DNA of 64,000 bases, taken from contig DDTD01000046.1 of NCBI GenBank assembly GCA_002344005.1, forward strand, positions 133,519-197,518. The letters are read 5' to 3'. The stretch is from Ignavibacteria bacterium UBA2373 (GTDB taxonomy: Bacteria; Bacteroidota; Ignavibacteria; Kapaibacteriales; UBA961). Made by a program: the position numbers and the translations under genes. This document shows, piece by piece, positions 18,455 to 27,765 of this stretch; within the stretch, counting starts at the first letter, position 1, and each line of letters begins with the position of its first letter. Below the pieces are notes generated by a model. That model made no database searches, was not told where the DNA came from, and saw nothing but the letters and a program-made list of their open reading frames with translations.

Positions 18455-19183
18455 ATGTCACTTTTCAAATCAAAATCAATGCGTTTGTCTGTTTCGATAG
18501 CATCCGTATTGTTACTGATGAGTTTTGTGTTCTCTAATAAAGTGAGTATATCTGCTCATGATATTTCGACACATAATGATATTGTTCCGACGAGAACCGA
18601 ACCATTATTTACTGATGCTGAACACGACTTTATTCAACAAGGCGAAGCATCATGGTATGGGGCGGAATTTCACAATCGCACTACTGCAAGCGGTGAGATA
18701 TTCGACATGAATGGCTTGACCGCTGCTCATAAAACATTACCCTTCGGAAGCTTAGTCGTTGTTACCAATAGTGTTACAGGTAATTCAGTCTTAGTAAAGA
18801 TTAATGACAGAGGTCCTTTTGTACGCAAACGAATCATAGATCTTTCACAAAAAGCAGCGGCAATTCTTGGTGGATCCCTTTATAAAATACAAATTGAAGC
18901 TTACACTCCGGGCTCATTCGCCACTGCAGACGAAGATGGCAAAGTACTTGTTTTCTCCGATAAGTCAGAAGCACTTATCGTGAAAAACTCATCAACACGC
19001 GATGTCGAAACACATGCGAATTTCGGTACGGCAATGTCAAGACTTACACAATTATCCAAAGCAAATGAGCACAAGAAGTATTCACTAAAGCCAATGTGGC
19101 AAGAAAATGGCTCACGTGATGTTATTCGATATGTCATTACGACAATTGAAACCTCGCAACCGACATTACCGGATTTGTTCTAA
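18455..19183 (+). CDS. rlpA: RlpA-like septal lytic transglycosylase family protein
   Basis: This 242-residue protein has an N-terminal hydrophobic signal (about residues 10-28) and a double-psi beta-barrel (about residues 65-145). The RlpA core is plain: GEASWYGAEFHNRTTASGE, NGLTAAHKTLPFGS, and VKINDRGPFVRKRIIDLS with the conserved catalytic-site Asp. RlpA proteins cleave denuded glycan strands of peptidoglycan, often at the septum. The usual C-terminal SPOR domain is not evident; the last 95 residues are unassigned, so septal targeting is uncertain. An AAGGA ribosome-binding site precedes the ATG. It forms a single-gene unit closed by the terminator at 19203. Confidence 0.85.
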   Translation: MSLFKSKSMRLSVSIASVLLLMSFVFSNKVSISAHDISTHNDIVPTRTEPLFTDAEHDFIQQGEASWYGAEFHNRTTASGEIFDMNGLTAAHKTLPFGSLVVVTNSVTGNSVLVKINDRGPFVRKRIIDLSQKAAAILGGSLYKIQIEAYTPGSFATADEDGKVLVFSDKSEALIVKNSSTRDVETHANFGTAMSRLTQLSKANEHKKYSLKPMWQENGSRDVIRYVITTIETSQPTLPDLF

Positions 19184-19202
19184 CACACGTATTTTCAAAC
19201 AA

Positions 19203-19241
19203 AAAGGGGTACCACTTATAGTGAGTACCCTTTTCTTTTAG
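19203..19241 (+). terminator. Terminator after rlpA
   Basis: An imperfect stem formed by AAAGGGGTACCACT and AGTGAGTACCCTTT is followed by T-rich sequence. Confidence 0.75.
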
Positions 19242-19326
19242 TCGTATGTCTGAACGATACTCTTTCTTCATACGTTTCTAATTTTTTCGTAATTTGCATT
19301 TTCATTCAACCCACATTTAAAGTTTC

Positions 19327-20835
19327 ATGAAAATTTCATCCATACGTACAATTCTGCTTGGCGCGGTACTTTGCACCTTGACTTTATTGCAAAGTTTTCA
19401 ATGTGCCTCACCCAATATGACCAATGGTCGTGAGTCATATCGTAAAAAAGATTACTCCAATACTATCAAACTCATGCAACTTGAGGTAGAAAAAAATCCT
19501 CAAAATGCTGAGGCATGGTACTATCTCGGTGCTGCCCAAAGAAACATTAATGACTATCAGAGCGCTGTCACCTCCATGACCAAAGCTCTTGATAATGCAC
19601 AGGATTTACCTATTAAAAAAGATATTCTTATTGAGCAGTACAATTTATGGGTAGCAATATATAATGAAGCGGCAAGTTTAACAACTTCCATACAACTCGG
19701 TAAATCCAAAGATGCCAAACAACTCAGTAACCTTGTGAATATGTGCGTCACTCTTCGTCCTGAAGATTATAGCGTATATTCGTGGCTCGGAGGGGCTTAT
19801 GAAATGATTGCCGACACAACAACTGCTTTAACGACATACGCTAAATTTATGGATGCCGATGCTGCTGCTTTGCAATTTGCAAAGTCAAAATCAATATATA
19901 TGAAACAATCACGCGAAGATGTTTTGTCAAAATTAGGTAAACCAATTAAAACAAAAGGTTTTAAGTCGGGAAAAGACTCAATTATCTATGATTTATTCAC
20001 TGTCGGCAATGACAAAGTTCATATACTCAGTGAAGAACAAAAGAACAAAACCTTCGCCGTGCAGGGCTGGAGAATCAATCTTCCGACAAATCGCGCCGAA
20101 GGCGAAGCAGAAAGAGCTTATACGATGGATTTAGCTCCTTATACGGCGACAACCAATATCTATTATAGAAAAAAAGATTATAATAAAGCTTTGGAATTTA
20201 TCGAAAAAGCTACGATTCTCACCCCTGATGACCCACAAATAAGTAATTTCAAATTACAGATTTATGATAATTTGGGACGTAGTAATGAAGTACTCAAAAC
20301 TTTAGAAGAGTTGGTCAAAGCCGAGCCAAACAATAAAGTAGTTCTTACCCAATACGCTTCCGGTTTGTCGAAAGCAAAAAAACAAGATGAAGCAATCAAA
20401 TACTATGAGAAAGCATTAAGCATAGACCCTAATTATGATATCGCTTTATATAATATTGCAGCCGAATACAAGAATAAAGCGAGTGAAATACAAAAAACAG
20501 AAAAAGAAAAGCGTGAAAAAGATGCTAAATACAAAGAAAATGAAAGTTTATACTTCCCTATCTTAGCCAAATCTGCAGAATACTTCTCACGCTATAAAAA
20601 TCTGCCGGAACATCGTCGTGATTTCTCGCTATTAGTTCAATTATCTAATATTTATGAAGTTACACGTGACATAACGAAGCTTAAACTTACAATAGCTGAT
20701 CTTGAATCAATTGAACCCGAGCACAAAACCAATCCTACATATTATGAAGTTATGGGCGGTATCTATTTGCGTCAAGGTCAAAAAGACAAATCGAAAAACG
20801 CTTATGATACTGCCGATAAGATACGCGGCAAATAA
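19327..20835 (+). CDS. Exported TPR-repeat protein, possible lipoprotein
   Basis: This 502-residue protein begins with a signal sequence whose hydrophobic core ends at LLQSFQC (Cys about residue 26), a weak lipobox. Two blocks of tetratricopeptide repeats follow: about residues 40-90 (NAEAWYYLGAAQRNINDYQSAV) and about 270-390 (NKALEFIEKATILTPDDPQ, then DEAIKYYEKALSIDPNYDIALY). A central region (about 180-270) is not TPR. Such proteins are scaffolds in the cell envelope; no partner can be named. The next gene, encoding a DUF3467 protein, starts 35 bases downstream and may be co-transcribed. Confidence 0.75.
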   Translation: MKISSIRTILLGAVLCTLTLLQSFQCASPNMTNGRESYRKKDYSNTIKLMQLEVEKNPQNAEAWYYLGAAQRNINDYQSAVTSMTKALDNAQDLPIKKDILIEQYNLWVAIYNEAASLTTSIQLGKSKDAKQLSNLVNMCVTLRPEDYSVYSWLGGAYEMIADTTTALTTYAKFMDADAAALQFAKSKSIYMKQSREDVLSKLGKPIKTKGFKSGKDSIIYDLFTVGNDKVHILSEEQKNKTFAVQGWRINLPTNRAEGEAERAYTMDLAPYTATTNIYYRKKDYNKALEFIEKATILTPDDPQISNFKLQIYDNLGRSNEVLKTLEELVKAEPNNKVVLTQYASGLSKAKKQDEAIKYYEKALSIDPNYDIALYNIAAEYKNKASEIQKTEKEKREKDAKYKENESLYFPILAKSAEYFSRYKNLPEHRRDFSLLVQLSNIYEVTRDITKLKLTIADLESIEPEHKTNPTYYEVMGGIYLRQGQKDKSKNAYDTADKIRGK

Positions 20836-20869
20836 TTTTCCTTATTTATTTTTTTGGAGCACAACACTC

Positions 20870-21184
20870 ATGGCTGACAACATGGACCAGCAAGAACAAA
20901 CACAACAAATCAGTATTGAACTCGGAGACCGTGAAGCAGAGGGTATCTATTCTAATCTTGCTATCATTTCTCATTCACCGGCTGAATTCGTCATTGATTT
21001 TACTCGTATTTTACCCAATGTACCGAAAGCAAAAGTATATTCTCGTATCATCATGACTCCGCAACATGCTAAAATGCTCATGAATGCTTTATCGGAAAAT
21101 ATCCGTCGTTTTGAAGCTCAAAACGGTGCAATTGCTGACGGTAATGACCCACTTTATGCGGCAGCGTCAAATAGTATTCACTAA
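20870..21184 (+). CDS. DUF3467 family protein
   Basis: This 104-residue protein belongs to the small DUF3467 family, common in Bacteroidota and related phyla and of unknown function. The hallmark stretch is YSNLAIISHSPAEFVIDF (about residues 26-43), followed by RIIMTPQHAKMLMNALSENI. It is soluble, with no signal or membrane segment. The frame is open further upstream inside the TPR gene, but the ATG at 20870 has a GGAG ribosome-binding site ten bases ahead and gives the family length. A strong terminator follows. Confidence 0.88.
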   Translation: MADNMDQQEQTQQISIELGDREAEGIYSNLAIISHSPAEFVIDFTRILPNVPKAKVYSRIIMTPQHAKMLMNALSENIRRFEAQNGAIADGNDPLYAAASNSIH

Positions 21185-21210
21185 TATTTGATTCAACCTT
21201 GTAGTTTTGT

Positions 21211-21241
21211 AGCCATATCGTCGAAACGGTATGGCTTTTTT
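21211..21241 (+). terminator. Terminator after the DUF3467 gene
   Basis: An 11-base near-perfect stem (AGCCATATCGT with ACGGTATGGCT, one G-T pair) with a CGAA tetraloop is followed by seven T residues. Confidence 0.9.
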
Positions 21242-21361
21242 TATGCTCAAACAAAAGTTTTGTTAAGTAGTACAATCAGCTATATCGTTGAAAATCGAGA
21301 TAATCAATCCGGTAAATCCGGATAATCACTTAATCTTGGTATATTTTGAAGGGTGAACAGT

Positions 21362-23074
21362 ATGCATGCAGGTAATTTTGTTTTGACTTTACACACTCAT
21401 CTGCCGTATGTGTTGAATCACGGTGTATGGCCCCATGGCAGTGATTGGTTATGCGAGGCAGTCGCAGAATGTTACATTCCTTTACTCAATGCCGTCCAAG
21501 ATTTGGCGCATGAGGGCATCGCTGCCAATATCACCTTCGATATTTCGCCGGTAAATTGCGAACAGTTGGCTGACCCTGCTTTCCGTACTTTATTTGAAGA
21601 CTATTGTCGCAATAAACAAAAACTTGCGCGTGAAGATGCCGCTTACTTTCTTAAACACAGACATGAAGCTCATCAAATATATCTGGCACAATATTGGGAA
21701 CAATGGTATGGGCAAAGACTCAAAGATTTTAACGAACGCCATTACTCCAATATGATTACCTCAATGAAAACATTGCAGGACAATGGTTTGATTGAAATTA
21801 TTACTTGCGGTGCAACTCATGGCTATTTTGCTTTAATCGGTGACGACCGCTATATTCGCTTACAAATAAAAGCTGCTATCGAAAATTATGAAAAACACTT
21901 CGGTAAAAAACCTCGCGGTATCTGGTTGCCCGAATGTGCATACAGACCTGCTTACCATTGGCAAACATTTATACCCTCTTCTAATGAATATAATCAACCT
22001 CGCCACAGACCGGGTATTGAAGAGATTGTTGCAGAATTTGGATTAGAATATTTCTTTGCAGATCAGCATCTGGCTCAACATCAAGCACCGCTTGGGGTGC
22101 TCGATAATAATGATCAATTCATATCACTTTCATCACCCGAAATACATCATCATCGTCCCTATTTTAGCAGAAGCCCAATGCAGCCGATTCATATTCAATC
22201 AGTATCAACATTATCAGGAAAAACAGCGGTAATGTATGCACGTCATCAAAAAGTGGCTATGCAAGTTTGGAGTGGCGATTCCGGCTATCCCGGAGATCCT
22301 GCGTATTTAGACTTTCACAAAAAACATTGGTCATCCGGCTTACGATATTGGCGCGTAACAGATAATAAAGCCGATATGATGTATAAATTGCTCTATGTGC
22401 CCGAGTGGATTGAAAAAAAAGCCGAAATGCATGCCTTCCACTTTGTCAAATCAGTAGAACAAACAGTAACATCATGGGCGGCAACAACAGGAAAATTTGC
22501 TACACTTTGTACACCATTCGACACAGAATTATTCGGACACTGGTGGTTCGAAGGACCACAATTTCTTAAAGCTGTTTTACGGGGCTTACATTATTCACCT
22601 TATGTGAACACGACAACTGCATCACAACAATTAGACCTTGTTCGACCACGATCGGTTTCAGCCACAATCGAAGGAAGTTGGGGCAGAAATGGCAACCATG
22701 AAGTGTGGATGGGCAATGATACAAAATGGACATGGGAGATAATATATCGTGATGAAATTGCTTTGTCAGCTCTCATGGATAAAGTGAAATCTTCTCCTAA
22801 AAATGCAGCACTCGAAAGAATAGTAAAACAAGCCATACGGGAATTAATGCTATTGCACTCATCCGATTGGCAATTCCTAATTTCAACAGTGTCTGCAAAA
22901 GATTATGCAGAAATGCGTTTTTCTTTTCATCATTCCGATTTTACTCTCTTATGTGAAATGGCTGAGAAATATATTGGTACAAAAAAACGCTTATCCAAAG
23001 CCGATAAAGAATTTATTGAAGATATAGAAAAGAAAAACAATGTGTTTCAGGAAATATCTCTTGATTGGGTCTAA
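21362..23074 (+). CDS. GH57 1,4-alpha-glucan branching enzyme
   Basis: This 570-residue enzyme is a family 57 glycoside hydrolase of the branching-enzyme type, which makes alpha-1,6 branches in glycogen in the cytoplasm. The opening FVLTLHTHLPYV supplies the conserved HxH. The nucleophile Glu is in GIWLPECAYRP (about residue 190) and the acid/base Asp in CTPFDTELFGHWWFEGP (about residue 385). A C-terminal helical domain with HSSDWQFLISTVSA is typical of the branching-enzyme subgroup. I chose the ATG at 21362, ten bases after an AAGGG ribosome-binding site, over a GTG nine bases earlier. No other glycogen gene is nearby. Confidence 0.9.
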   Translation: MHAGNFVLTLHTHLPYVLNHGVWPHGSDWLCEAVAECYIPLLNAVQDLAHEGIAANITFDISPVNCEQLADPAFRTLFEDYCRNKQKLAREDAAYFLKHRHEAHQIYLAQYWEQWYGQRLKDFNERHYSNMITSMKTLQDNGLIEIITCGATHGYFALIGDDRYIRLQIKAAIENYEKHFGKKPRGIWLPECAYRPAYHWQTFIPSSNEYNQPRHRPGIEEIVAEFGLEYFFADQHLAQHQAPLGVLDNNDQFISLSSPEIHHHRPYFSRSPMQPIHIQSVSTLSGKTAVMYARHQKVAMQVWSGDSGYPGDPAYLDFHKKHWSSGLRYWRVTDNKADMMYKLLYVPEWIEKKAEMHAFHFVKSVEQTVTSWAATTGKFATLCTPFDTELFGHWWFEGPQFLKAVLRGLHYSPYVNTTTASQQLDLVRPRSVSATIEGSWGRNGNHEVWMGNDTKWTWEIIYRDEIALSALMDKVKSSPKNAALERIVKQAIRELMLLHSSDWQFLISTVSAKDYAEMRFSFHHSDFTLLCEMAEKYIGTKKRLSKADKEFIEDIEKKNNVFQEISLDWV

Positions 23075-23119
23075 AATATTTCTTGAATAACATTTTGTGA
23101 GGATAAAAGTAAACAAAAC

Positions 23120-24565
23120 ATGACATTTCGTAAAATATTATATATAGATTTAGACGGGACTTTAATTCATACCGACACTTTATGGGAGTCGGCATTATTA
23201 CATTGGAAGCTGACTATTTTTGCACCTTTACTGTGGATATATTGGCTCAGAAAAGGCAAATCATATCTCAAATATAAAATAGCAGAAAATGCCACACCTG
23301 ACGCATCTGTATTGCCTTACAATAATGAGGTAATAAGTGTAATCAATAATCATAAAAGTAATGGTGGCTTAGTCTATTTGGCAACAGCAGCCAATCACAA
23401 AGTGGCACAAACAATCGCCGAGTATCTGGAAATATTTGACGGGGTCTTGGCTTCATCTCCCCATCACAATCTTTCACGTCATAATAAAGCGGATGAATTA
23501 TTGAGCCATGCTCACGGAGAGTTTGATTATATCGGCAATAGTAGCGATGATATTCCTGTATGGGAAAAATCAGGAAGAATTGCTTTGGTGGGTAAAAAAT
23601 CTCTCATTCCTTCTTCACATTCACATATTCCTATAATTTTTCATGCAGATAATTCCGTATCATCGTTTCATGCAATCATAAAAGCATTAAGAGTCTATCA
23701 ATGGGTAAAAAATCTCTTATTATTTTTACCATTAATCTTGGCACATCGTTTTGGGGATATACCACTTTTTATTCAGGGTGTTATTGCTTTTTTCTGCTTT
23801 TCATTTTGCGCCTCATCAATTTATATTCTTAATGACCTTCTTGACATCGAAAATGACCGACATCATATTCGAAAAAAGAATAGACCATTTGCAGCGGGCA
23901 CACTTTCTATCCCCTTGGGGCTTTTTTTAATTCCCCTCTTACTTAGTTCTGCATTGTTTTTTGCCATATACTTTCTTCCGATTGGTTTTGTCTTTGCATT
24001 GCTATGTTATCTCTTGATAACAATTACATATTCATTCGGCTTAAAAAAAATACCGGTATTGGATGTCATAATTTTAGCGGGGCTTTATACATTTAGAGTA
24101 CTTTCCGGCGGTATTGCCTTAAATATCCGCATTAGCCCTTGGTTACTCATGTTATCAATATTTTTATTTTTAAGCTTAGCTTTTGTAAAACGTTATGCTG
24201 AAATCATAAGTATGGAAAAAAAAGAGCAGCATCAAGCAAAAGGTCGTGGCTACCGCGTAGAAGATAAACCTATATTGGGCATGACCGGCGTTGCGTCGGG
24301 CATCGTTTCTGTGCTGGTATTTGTACAATATCTTCGAAGCAATGAAGTAGTGCATCTTTACCATAATTCTCATTTACTGTGGCTTGTTCCGCCATTGTTT
24401 CTGTATTGGATTGCACATGTATGGTTTATTGCAAATCGTAATCAAATGCATGATGACCCTATTATTTTTGCAGCAAAAGATAAAACAAGTTATTTGGTTT
24501 TTGGTATTATTTCTATAATTATTCTTTTGGCAATGTCTCATCTAAATATTCCACGTCCATGGTAA
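23120..24565 (+). CDS. HAD phosphatase-UbiA prenyltransferase fusion (DPPR-synthase-like)
   Basis: This 481-residue protein has two parts. Residues 1-180 form a HAD hydrolase, with the nucleophile motif YIDLDGTLIHTD and the acidic motif IGNSSDDIPVWEKSG. Residues about 190-480 form an eight-or-nine-helix UbiA prenyltransferase with metal-diphosphate motif NDLLDIENDRHH and the LRVYQWVKNLLLFLPL start shared with decaprenyl-phosphate phosphoribosyltransferase (Rv3806c/UbiA). Known relatives join phosphoribosyl diphosphate to polyprenyl phosphate; the HAD part could then remove the 5-phosphate. It overlaps the DprE1-like gene by seven bases. The pathway context supports a role in polyprenyl-phospho-arabinose synthesis at the inner membrane. 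Confidence 0.85.
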   Translation: MTFRKILYIDLDGTLIHTDTLWESALLHWKLTIFAPLLWIYWLRKGKSYLKYKIAENATPDASVLPYNNEVISVINNHKSNGGLVYLATAANHKVAQTIAEYLEIFDGVLASSPHHNLSRHNKADELLSHAHGEFDYIGNSSDDIPVWEKSGRIALVGKKSLIPSSHSHIPIIFHADNSVSSFHAIIKALRVYQWVKNLLLFLPLILAHRFGDIPLFIQGVIAFFCFSFCASSIYILNDLLDIENDRHHIRKKNRPFAAGTLSIPLGLFLIPLLLSSALFFAIYFLPIGFVFALLCYLLITITYSFGLKKIPVLDVIILAGLYTFRVLSGGIALNIRISPWLLMLSIFLFLSLAFVKRYAEIISMEKKEQHQAKGRGYRVEDKPILGMTGVASGIVSVLVFVQYLRSNEVVHLYHNSHLLWLVPPLFLYWIAHVWFIANRNQMHDDPIIFAAKDKTSYLVFGIISIIILLAMSHLNIPRPW

Positions 24566-25869
24566 ATTTTTCTTCTTGGGGTAATTATCCTATTGTGGAA
24601 CATTCATCCATACAATCCTATATATGGAGACATGACATTCCATCATTCGCCGATTCCGGTACATATCTTCCCTATGGTTTGGGCAGAAGTTATGGCGATA
24701 GCTGCCTCAATGACAATAATATACTTATCCACACTGTTCAACTGAATAAATTTATTTCCTTTGATGCAACAACAGGTATATTACATTGTGAATCGGGAGT
24801 ATCTTTAGAACATATATTACAAGAATTTGCGCCACGGGGTTGGTTTTTACCCGTTACACCGGGAACCAAATATATAACCGTCGGAGGTGCTGTTGCCAAT
24901 GATGTGCATGGAAAAAATCATCATCGCCGAGGTACATTCGGTGCTCATGTGAAAGCTTTGACACTTCTTCGTTCCGATGGCAAACAATATTATTGTACAC
25001 CCACTGAAAATAAAGAATTATTTTCTGCAACAATAGGTGGCATGGGACTGACAGGACTTATCACGGATATTGCATTTCAATTGCTGCCGATTGAAAGTAC
25101 ATATATTGATAATCATTCCACAAAATTTTCATGCGTGGATGATTTTTTTGAATTGTGCGAAGATGCGGAAGATGAATTTGAATACACAGTAGCGTGGATT
25201 GATTGTCTTGCTACAGGAAAAAATTTGGGCAGAGGACATTATTATCGCGGTAATCATTCCAAAAAGAAAAGAAAAAATATTGCAAAAAAACCTATTGGCA
25301 TTATACCATTTTTTGCTCCGGAATTTGTGCTTAATCCATTATCAATAAGAGCTTTTAATACTGCCTATTACAATAAACAATTCGGCACAACTATAAAAAA
25401 CACTGTGCATTATGAACCATTCTTTTATCCCTTGGATATTGTGCATCAGTGGAATAAATTGTATGGCAGACGCGGTTTTTTACAATATCAATGTGTTGTT
25501 CCATTAGCTGACGGTTCTGATGCGATTAAAGAAATGTTAGCACGTGTGGCAGCGAGCGGCACCGGTTCATTCCTTGCCGTATTAAAAAAATTCGGCAATA
25601 TTTCCTCTCCCGGACTTATGTCATTTCCCATTGAAGGATATACACTCACATTAGACTTTGCAATGCGGGGCGATTCAACATTGCAATTATTACAGACACT
25701 TGACGACGTTGTAAAAAAAACAGGCGGCAGATTATATCCCGCAAAAGATGCAAGAATGTCTGCGGAAATATTCCGGAACGGCTATCCGCAATGGCAGGAA
25801 TTTTCACAATATATTGACCCCAAATTTTCATCCACTTTTTGGCGACGAGTTACAAAGGAATCTTTATGA
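24559..25869 (+). CDS. DprE1-like FAD-dependent polyprenylphosphoryl-ribose oxidase
   Basis: This 436-residue flavoenzyme belongs to the VAO-type oxidases closest to DprE1, which oxidises C2 of polyprenylphosphoryl-ribose in the first step of epimerisation to arabinose. The FAD domain shows YGLGRSYGDSCLND (about residue 33), TPGTKYITVGGAVANDVHGKNHH (residues about 100-123) and GGMGLTGLITDIAF. The substrate domain follows with the family C-terminal motifs, including PAKDARMS near residue 395. At the site equivalent to mycobacterial Cys387 (motif NVCVDFP from memory) the sequence is GYTLTLDFA, so Thr appears to replace Cys. It overlaps the upstream fusion gene by seven bases and the DprE2-like gene by four. 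Confidence 0.87.
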   Translation: MVNFSSWGNYPIVEHSSIQSYIWRHDIPSFADSGTYLPYGLGRSYGDSCLNDNNILIHTVQLNKFISFDATTGILHCESGVSLEHILQEFAPRGWFLPVTPGTKYITVGGAVANDVHGKNHHRRGTFGAHVKALTLLRSDGKQYYCTPTENKELFSATIGGMGLTGLITDIAFQLLPIESTYIDNHSTKFSCVDDFFELCEDAEDEFEYTVAWIDCLATGKNLGRGHYYRGNHSKKKRKNIAKKPIGIIPFFAPEFVLNPLSIRAFNTAYYNKQFGTTIKNTVHYEPFFYPLDIVHQWNKLYGRRGFLQYQCVVPLADGSDAIKEMLARVAASGTGSFLAVLKKFGNISSPGLMSFPIEGYTLTLDFAMRGDSTLQLLQTLDDVVKKTGGRLYPAKDARMSAEIFRNGYPQWQEFSQYIDPKFSSTFWRRVTKESL

Positions 25870-26603
25870 ATATAGTAATTATTGGTGCAACGAGCGCTAT
25901 TGCGCATGGAGTTGCAAAAAAGTATTGCTCGCAAAAAAATTCAGTATTTTACCTTGTGGGGCGATCACAAGATAAACTAAGTGCTATTGCCGACGACCTT
26001 CGTGTTCGCGGTGCACAACAGGTTTATACCGACGCTTGTCTTTTTACTGATGTGAAGCAATATCAAACGCTGTTTTCTCGTATTCTTGCATCAATGAAAA
26101 CACTTGATATAGTACTCATTGCACATGGTTCACTCACTCATCAAGAAAGAGCCGAACAAGACGCTCTTTATACTTTTGATGAGCTTCATACGAATTTTAC
26201 TAGTGTTGTCGGACTTGGTGTTGTAGCAGCCGAACAATGTAAAAAACAAAGAAGCGGGACCATTGCAATTATCGGTTCTGTAGCCGGTGAAAGAGGCAGA
26301 CAAAGCAATTATTTGTATGGTGCAGCTAAGGCGGGGGTCACAGCCTTTTGTTCAGGTTTACGGAATCGGCTGATGCCCTTTAATGTCCACGTACTTACTA
26401 TTTTACCCGGCTTCGTGGATACGCCGATGACAGCGGAAATCCCTAAAAATTTCCTTTTTGCCAAAGCTGATGATGTGGGAGCCGCTATCGTTAATGCTAT
26501 CGAAAAGAAAAAAAATGTTTTATATACGCCTTTCTTTTGGTTATATATAATGACAATTGTCAAAATTATTCCGGAATTTATATATAAGCGACTCAAAACA
26601 TAA
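25866..26603 (+). CDS. DprE2-like short-chain dehydrogenase/reductase
   Basis: This 245-residue NAD(P)-dependent SDR has the cofactor motif IIGATSAIAHGVAK at residues 4-17, the catalytic Ser in IIGSVAGERG and the YxxxK pair in YLYGAAKAG. DprE2 reduces the 2-keto intermediate made by DprE1 to give polyprenylphosphoryl-arabinose. A hydrophobic C-terminal end (FFWLYIMTIVKIIPEFIY) resembles the membrane-associating tail of that subgroup. The ATG at 25866 overlaps the DprE1-like stop codon as ATGA, so the two are translationally coupled. The order HAD-UbiA, oxidase, reductase supports the assignment better than the SDR sequence alone. Confidence 0.85.
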   Translation: MNIVIIGATSAIAHGVAKKYCSQKNSVFYLVGRSQDKLSAIADDLRVRGAQQVYTDACLFTDVKQYQTLFSRILASMKTLDIVLIAHGSLTHQERAEQDALYTFDELHTNFTSVVGLGVVAAEQCKKQRSGTIAIIGSVAGERGRQSNYLYGAAKAGVTAFCSGLRNRLMPFNVHVLTILPGFVDTPMTAEIPKNFLFAKADDVGAAIVNAIEKKKNVLYTPFFWLYIMTIVKIIPEFIYKRLKT

Positions 26604-26745
26604 GATACCAATTGAGTTATTTTAATATGTTCACTCTAGATTTGCTTTCATTGATATAAAATAGAAAGAACCGGAAGTCCATATACTACACAAATATTAA
26701 TGTGTTTATTTTTAAAAAACTAACTTACTACTATTAAACAATATT

Positions 26746-27126
26746 ATGATCACATTGAGATTAGCAGCAATATACAATATCATTTGGGGGATATGGGTTA
26801 TTGCCTTTCCACAGCACTTTTTTTCATTAGCCGGAATGGATGCTATAAATCATCCTATGGTCTGGCAAGGTATGGGTATGGTCATAGGTGTTTATGGCTT
26901 GGGCTATTGGTGGGCAAGTTACAATCCATATAAACATTGGCCCATAGTTGCTGTCGGTTTTTTAGGAAAGATTTTCGGACCAATTGGTTTCTTGTTCAAT
27001 TACCTTAGAGGCGATGCTCCAATGACATTTGGCTATACAATTATTACCAATGATTTAATGTGGTGGATTCCTTTTTTTCTCATTCTAAAGAAAGTACATA
27101 CCGACTATAAATGGGCATTGAAATGA
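26746..27126 (+). CDS. Small four-helix membrane protein, function unknown
   Basis: This 126-residue hydrophobic protein has about four transmembrane segments (about residues 5-22, 40-58, 66-85 and 98-117) with many Trp and Gly residues. No enzymatic motif is visible. It overlaps the next membrane-protein gene by four bases (ATGA), so the two are co-translated and may form a complex. It lies 142 bases behind the arabinose operon, probably as a separate transcription unit. Confidence 0.7.
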   Translation: MITLRLAAIYNIIWGIWVIAFPQHFFSLAGMDAINHPMVWQGMGMVIGVYGLGYWWASYNPYKHWPIVAVGFLGKIFGPIGFLFNYLRGDAPMTFGYTIITNDLMWWIPFFLILKKVHTDYKWALK

Positions 27127-27497
27127 TAAAAAAGTCTATTATTATGTTTATGGGTTTATTCTATGTTTTTGCAGGAGTAAATCATTTTATCAATCCCGAA
27201 TTTTATAAACCTTTGATTCCCGATTATCTTCCACGGAATGATATACTCAATGTTATTTCCGGGCTTTTAGAATCTGTCTTTGGTATGGGGATTTTATTTA
27301 AGAAAACAAGAAAAATATCTTCTTATGGAATAATTACATTACTATTTCTTTTTATTCCATCACATATTTATTTTATTCAAATCGGCGCTTGCATACCTGA
27401 TGGCTTATGTGTACCGATGTGGATTGCATGGGTTCGCTTAATTATTATTCATCCCATTCTTATATATTGGGCATATTATGTGTCAAAAAAACAATAA
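27123..27497 (+). CDS. DoxX-like small membrane protein
   Basis: This 124-residue protein has four predicted transmembrane helices and the DoxX/DoxD-like pattern: a first helix MFMGLFYVFAGVNHFINPEFY, a second with SGLLESVFGMGIL, and a loop with two cysteines (IGACIPDGLCVP, about residues 90-101). The family is small and poorly characterised, with some members linked to quinone or thiosulfate oxidation. The ATG at 27123 overlaps the upstream stop codon. A longer frame starting 12 bases earlier is possible but less likely given the coupling. Confidence 0.75.
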   Translation: MIKKSIIMFMGLFYVFAGVNHFINPEFYKPLIPDYLPRNDILNVISGLLESVFGMGILFKKTRKISSYGIITLLFLFIPSHIYFIQIGACIPDGLCVPMWIAWVRLIIIHPILIYWAYYVSKKQ

Positions 27498-27765
27498 GTT
27501 GTGAAAACACATGGTGATTAAGGTGATTATTGAGTATGATTTATGCTTGATCTTCTTGATTTACATGGAATAGAATTAGTATAAATTTCAAACCTACTCA
27601 TTTCGGAAACTCCTTCGATGTTATTGTAAGAATCTCTTGACAAGATATTACAGAATCAGATAGTAGATAAAGATGTATCAGAATGTGAGAAGCCATACTA
27701 TAATTGTTAATATGTATTCCTCAATTTTTCTAACCGAATATTGAATATTAAAAACTTAATCGTAT

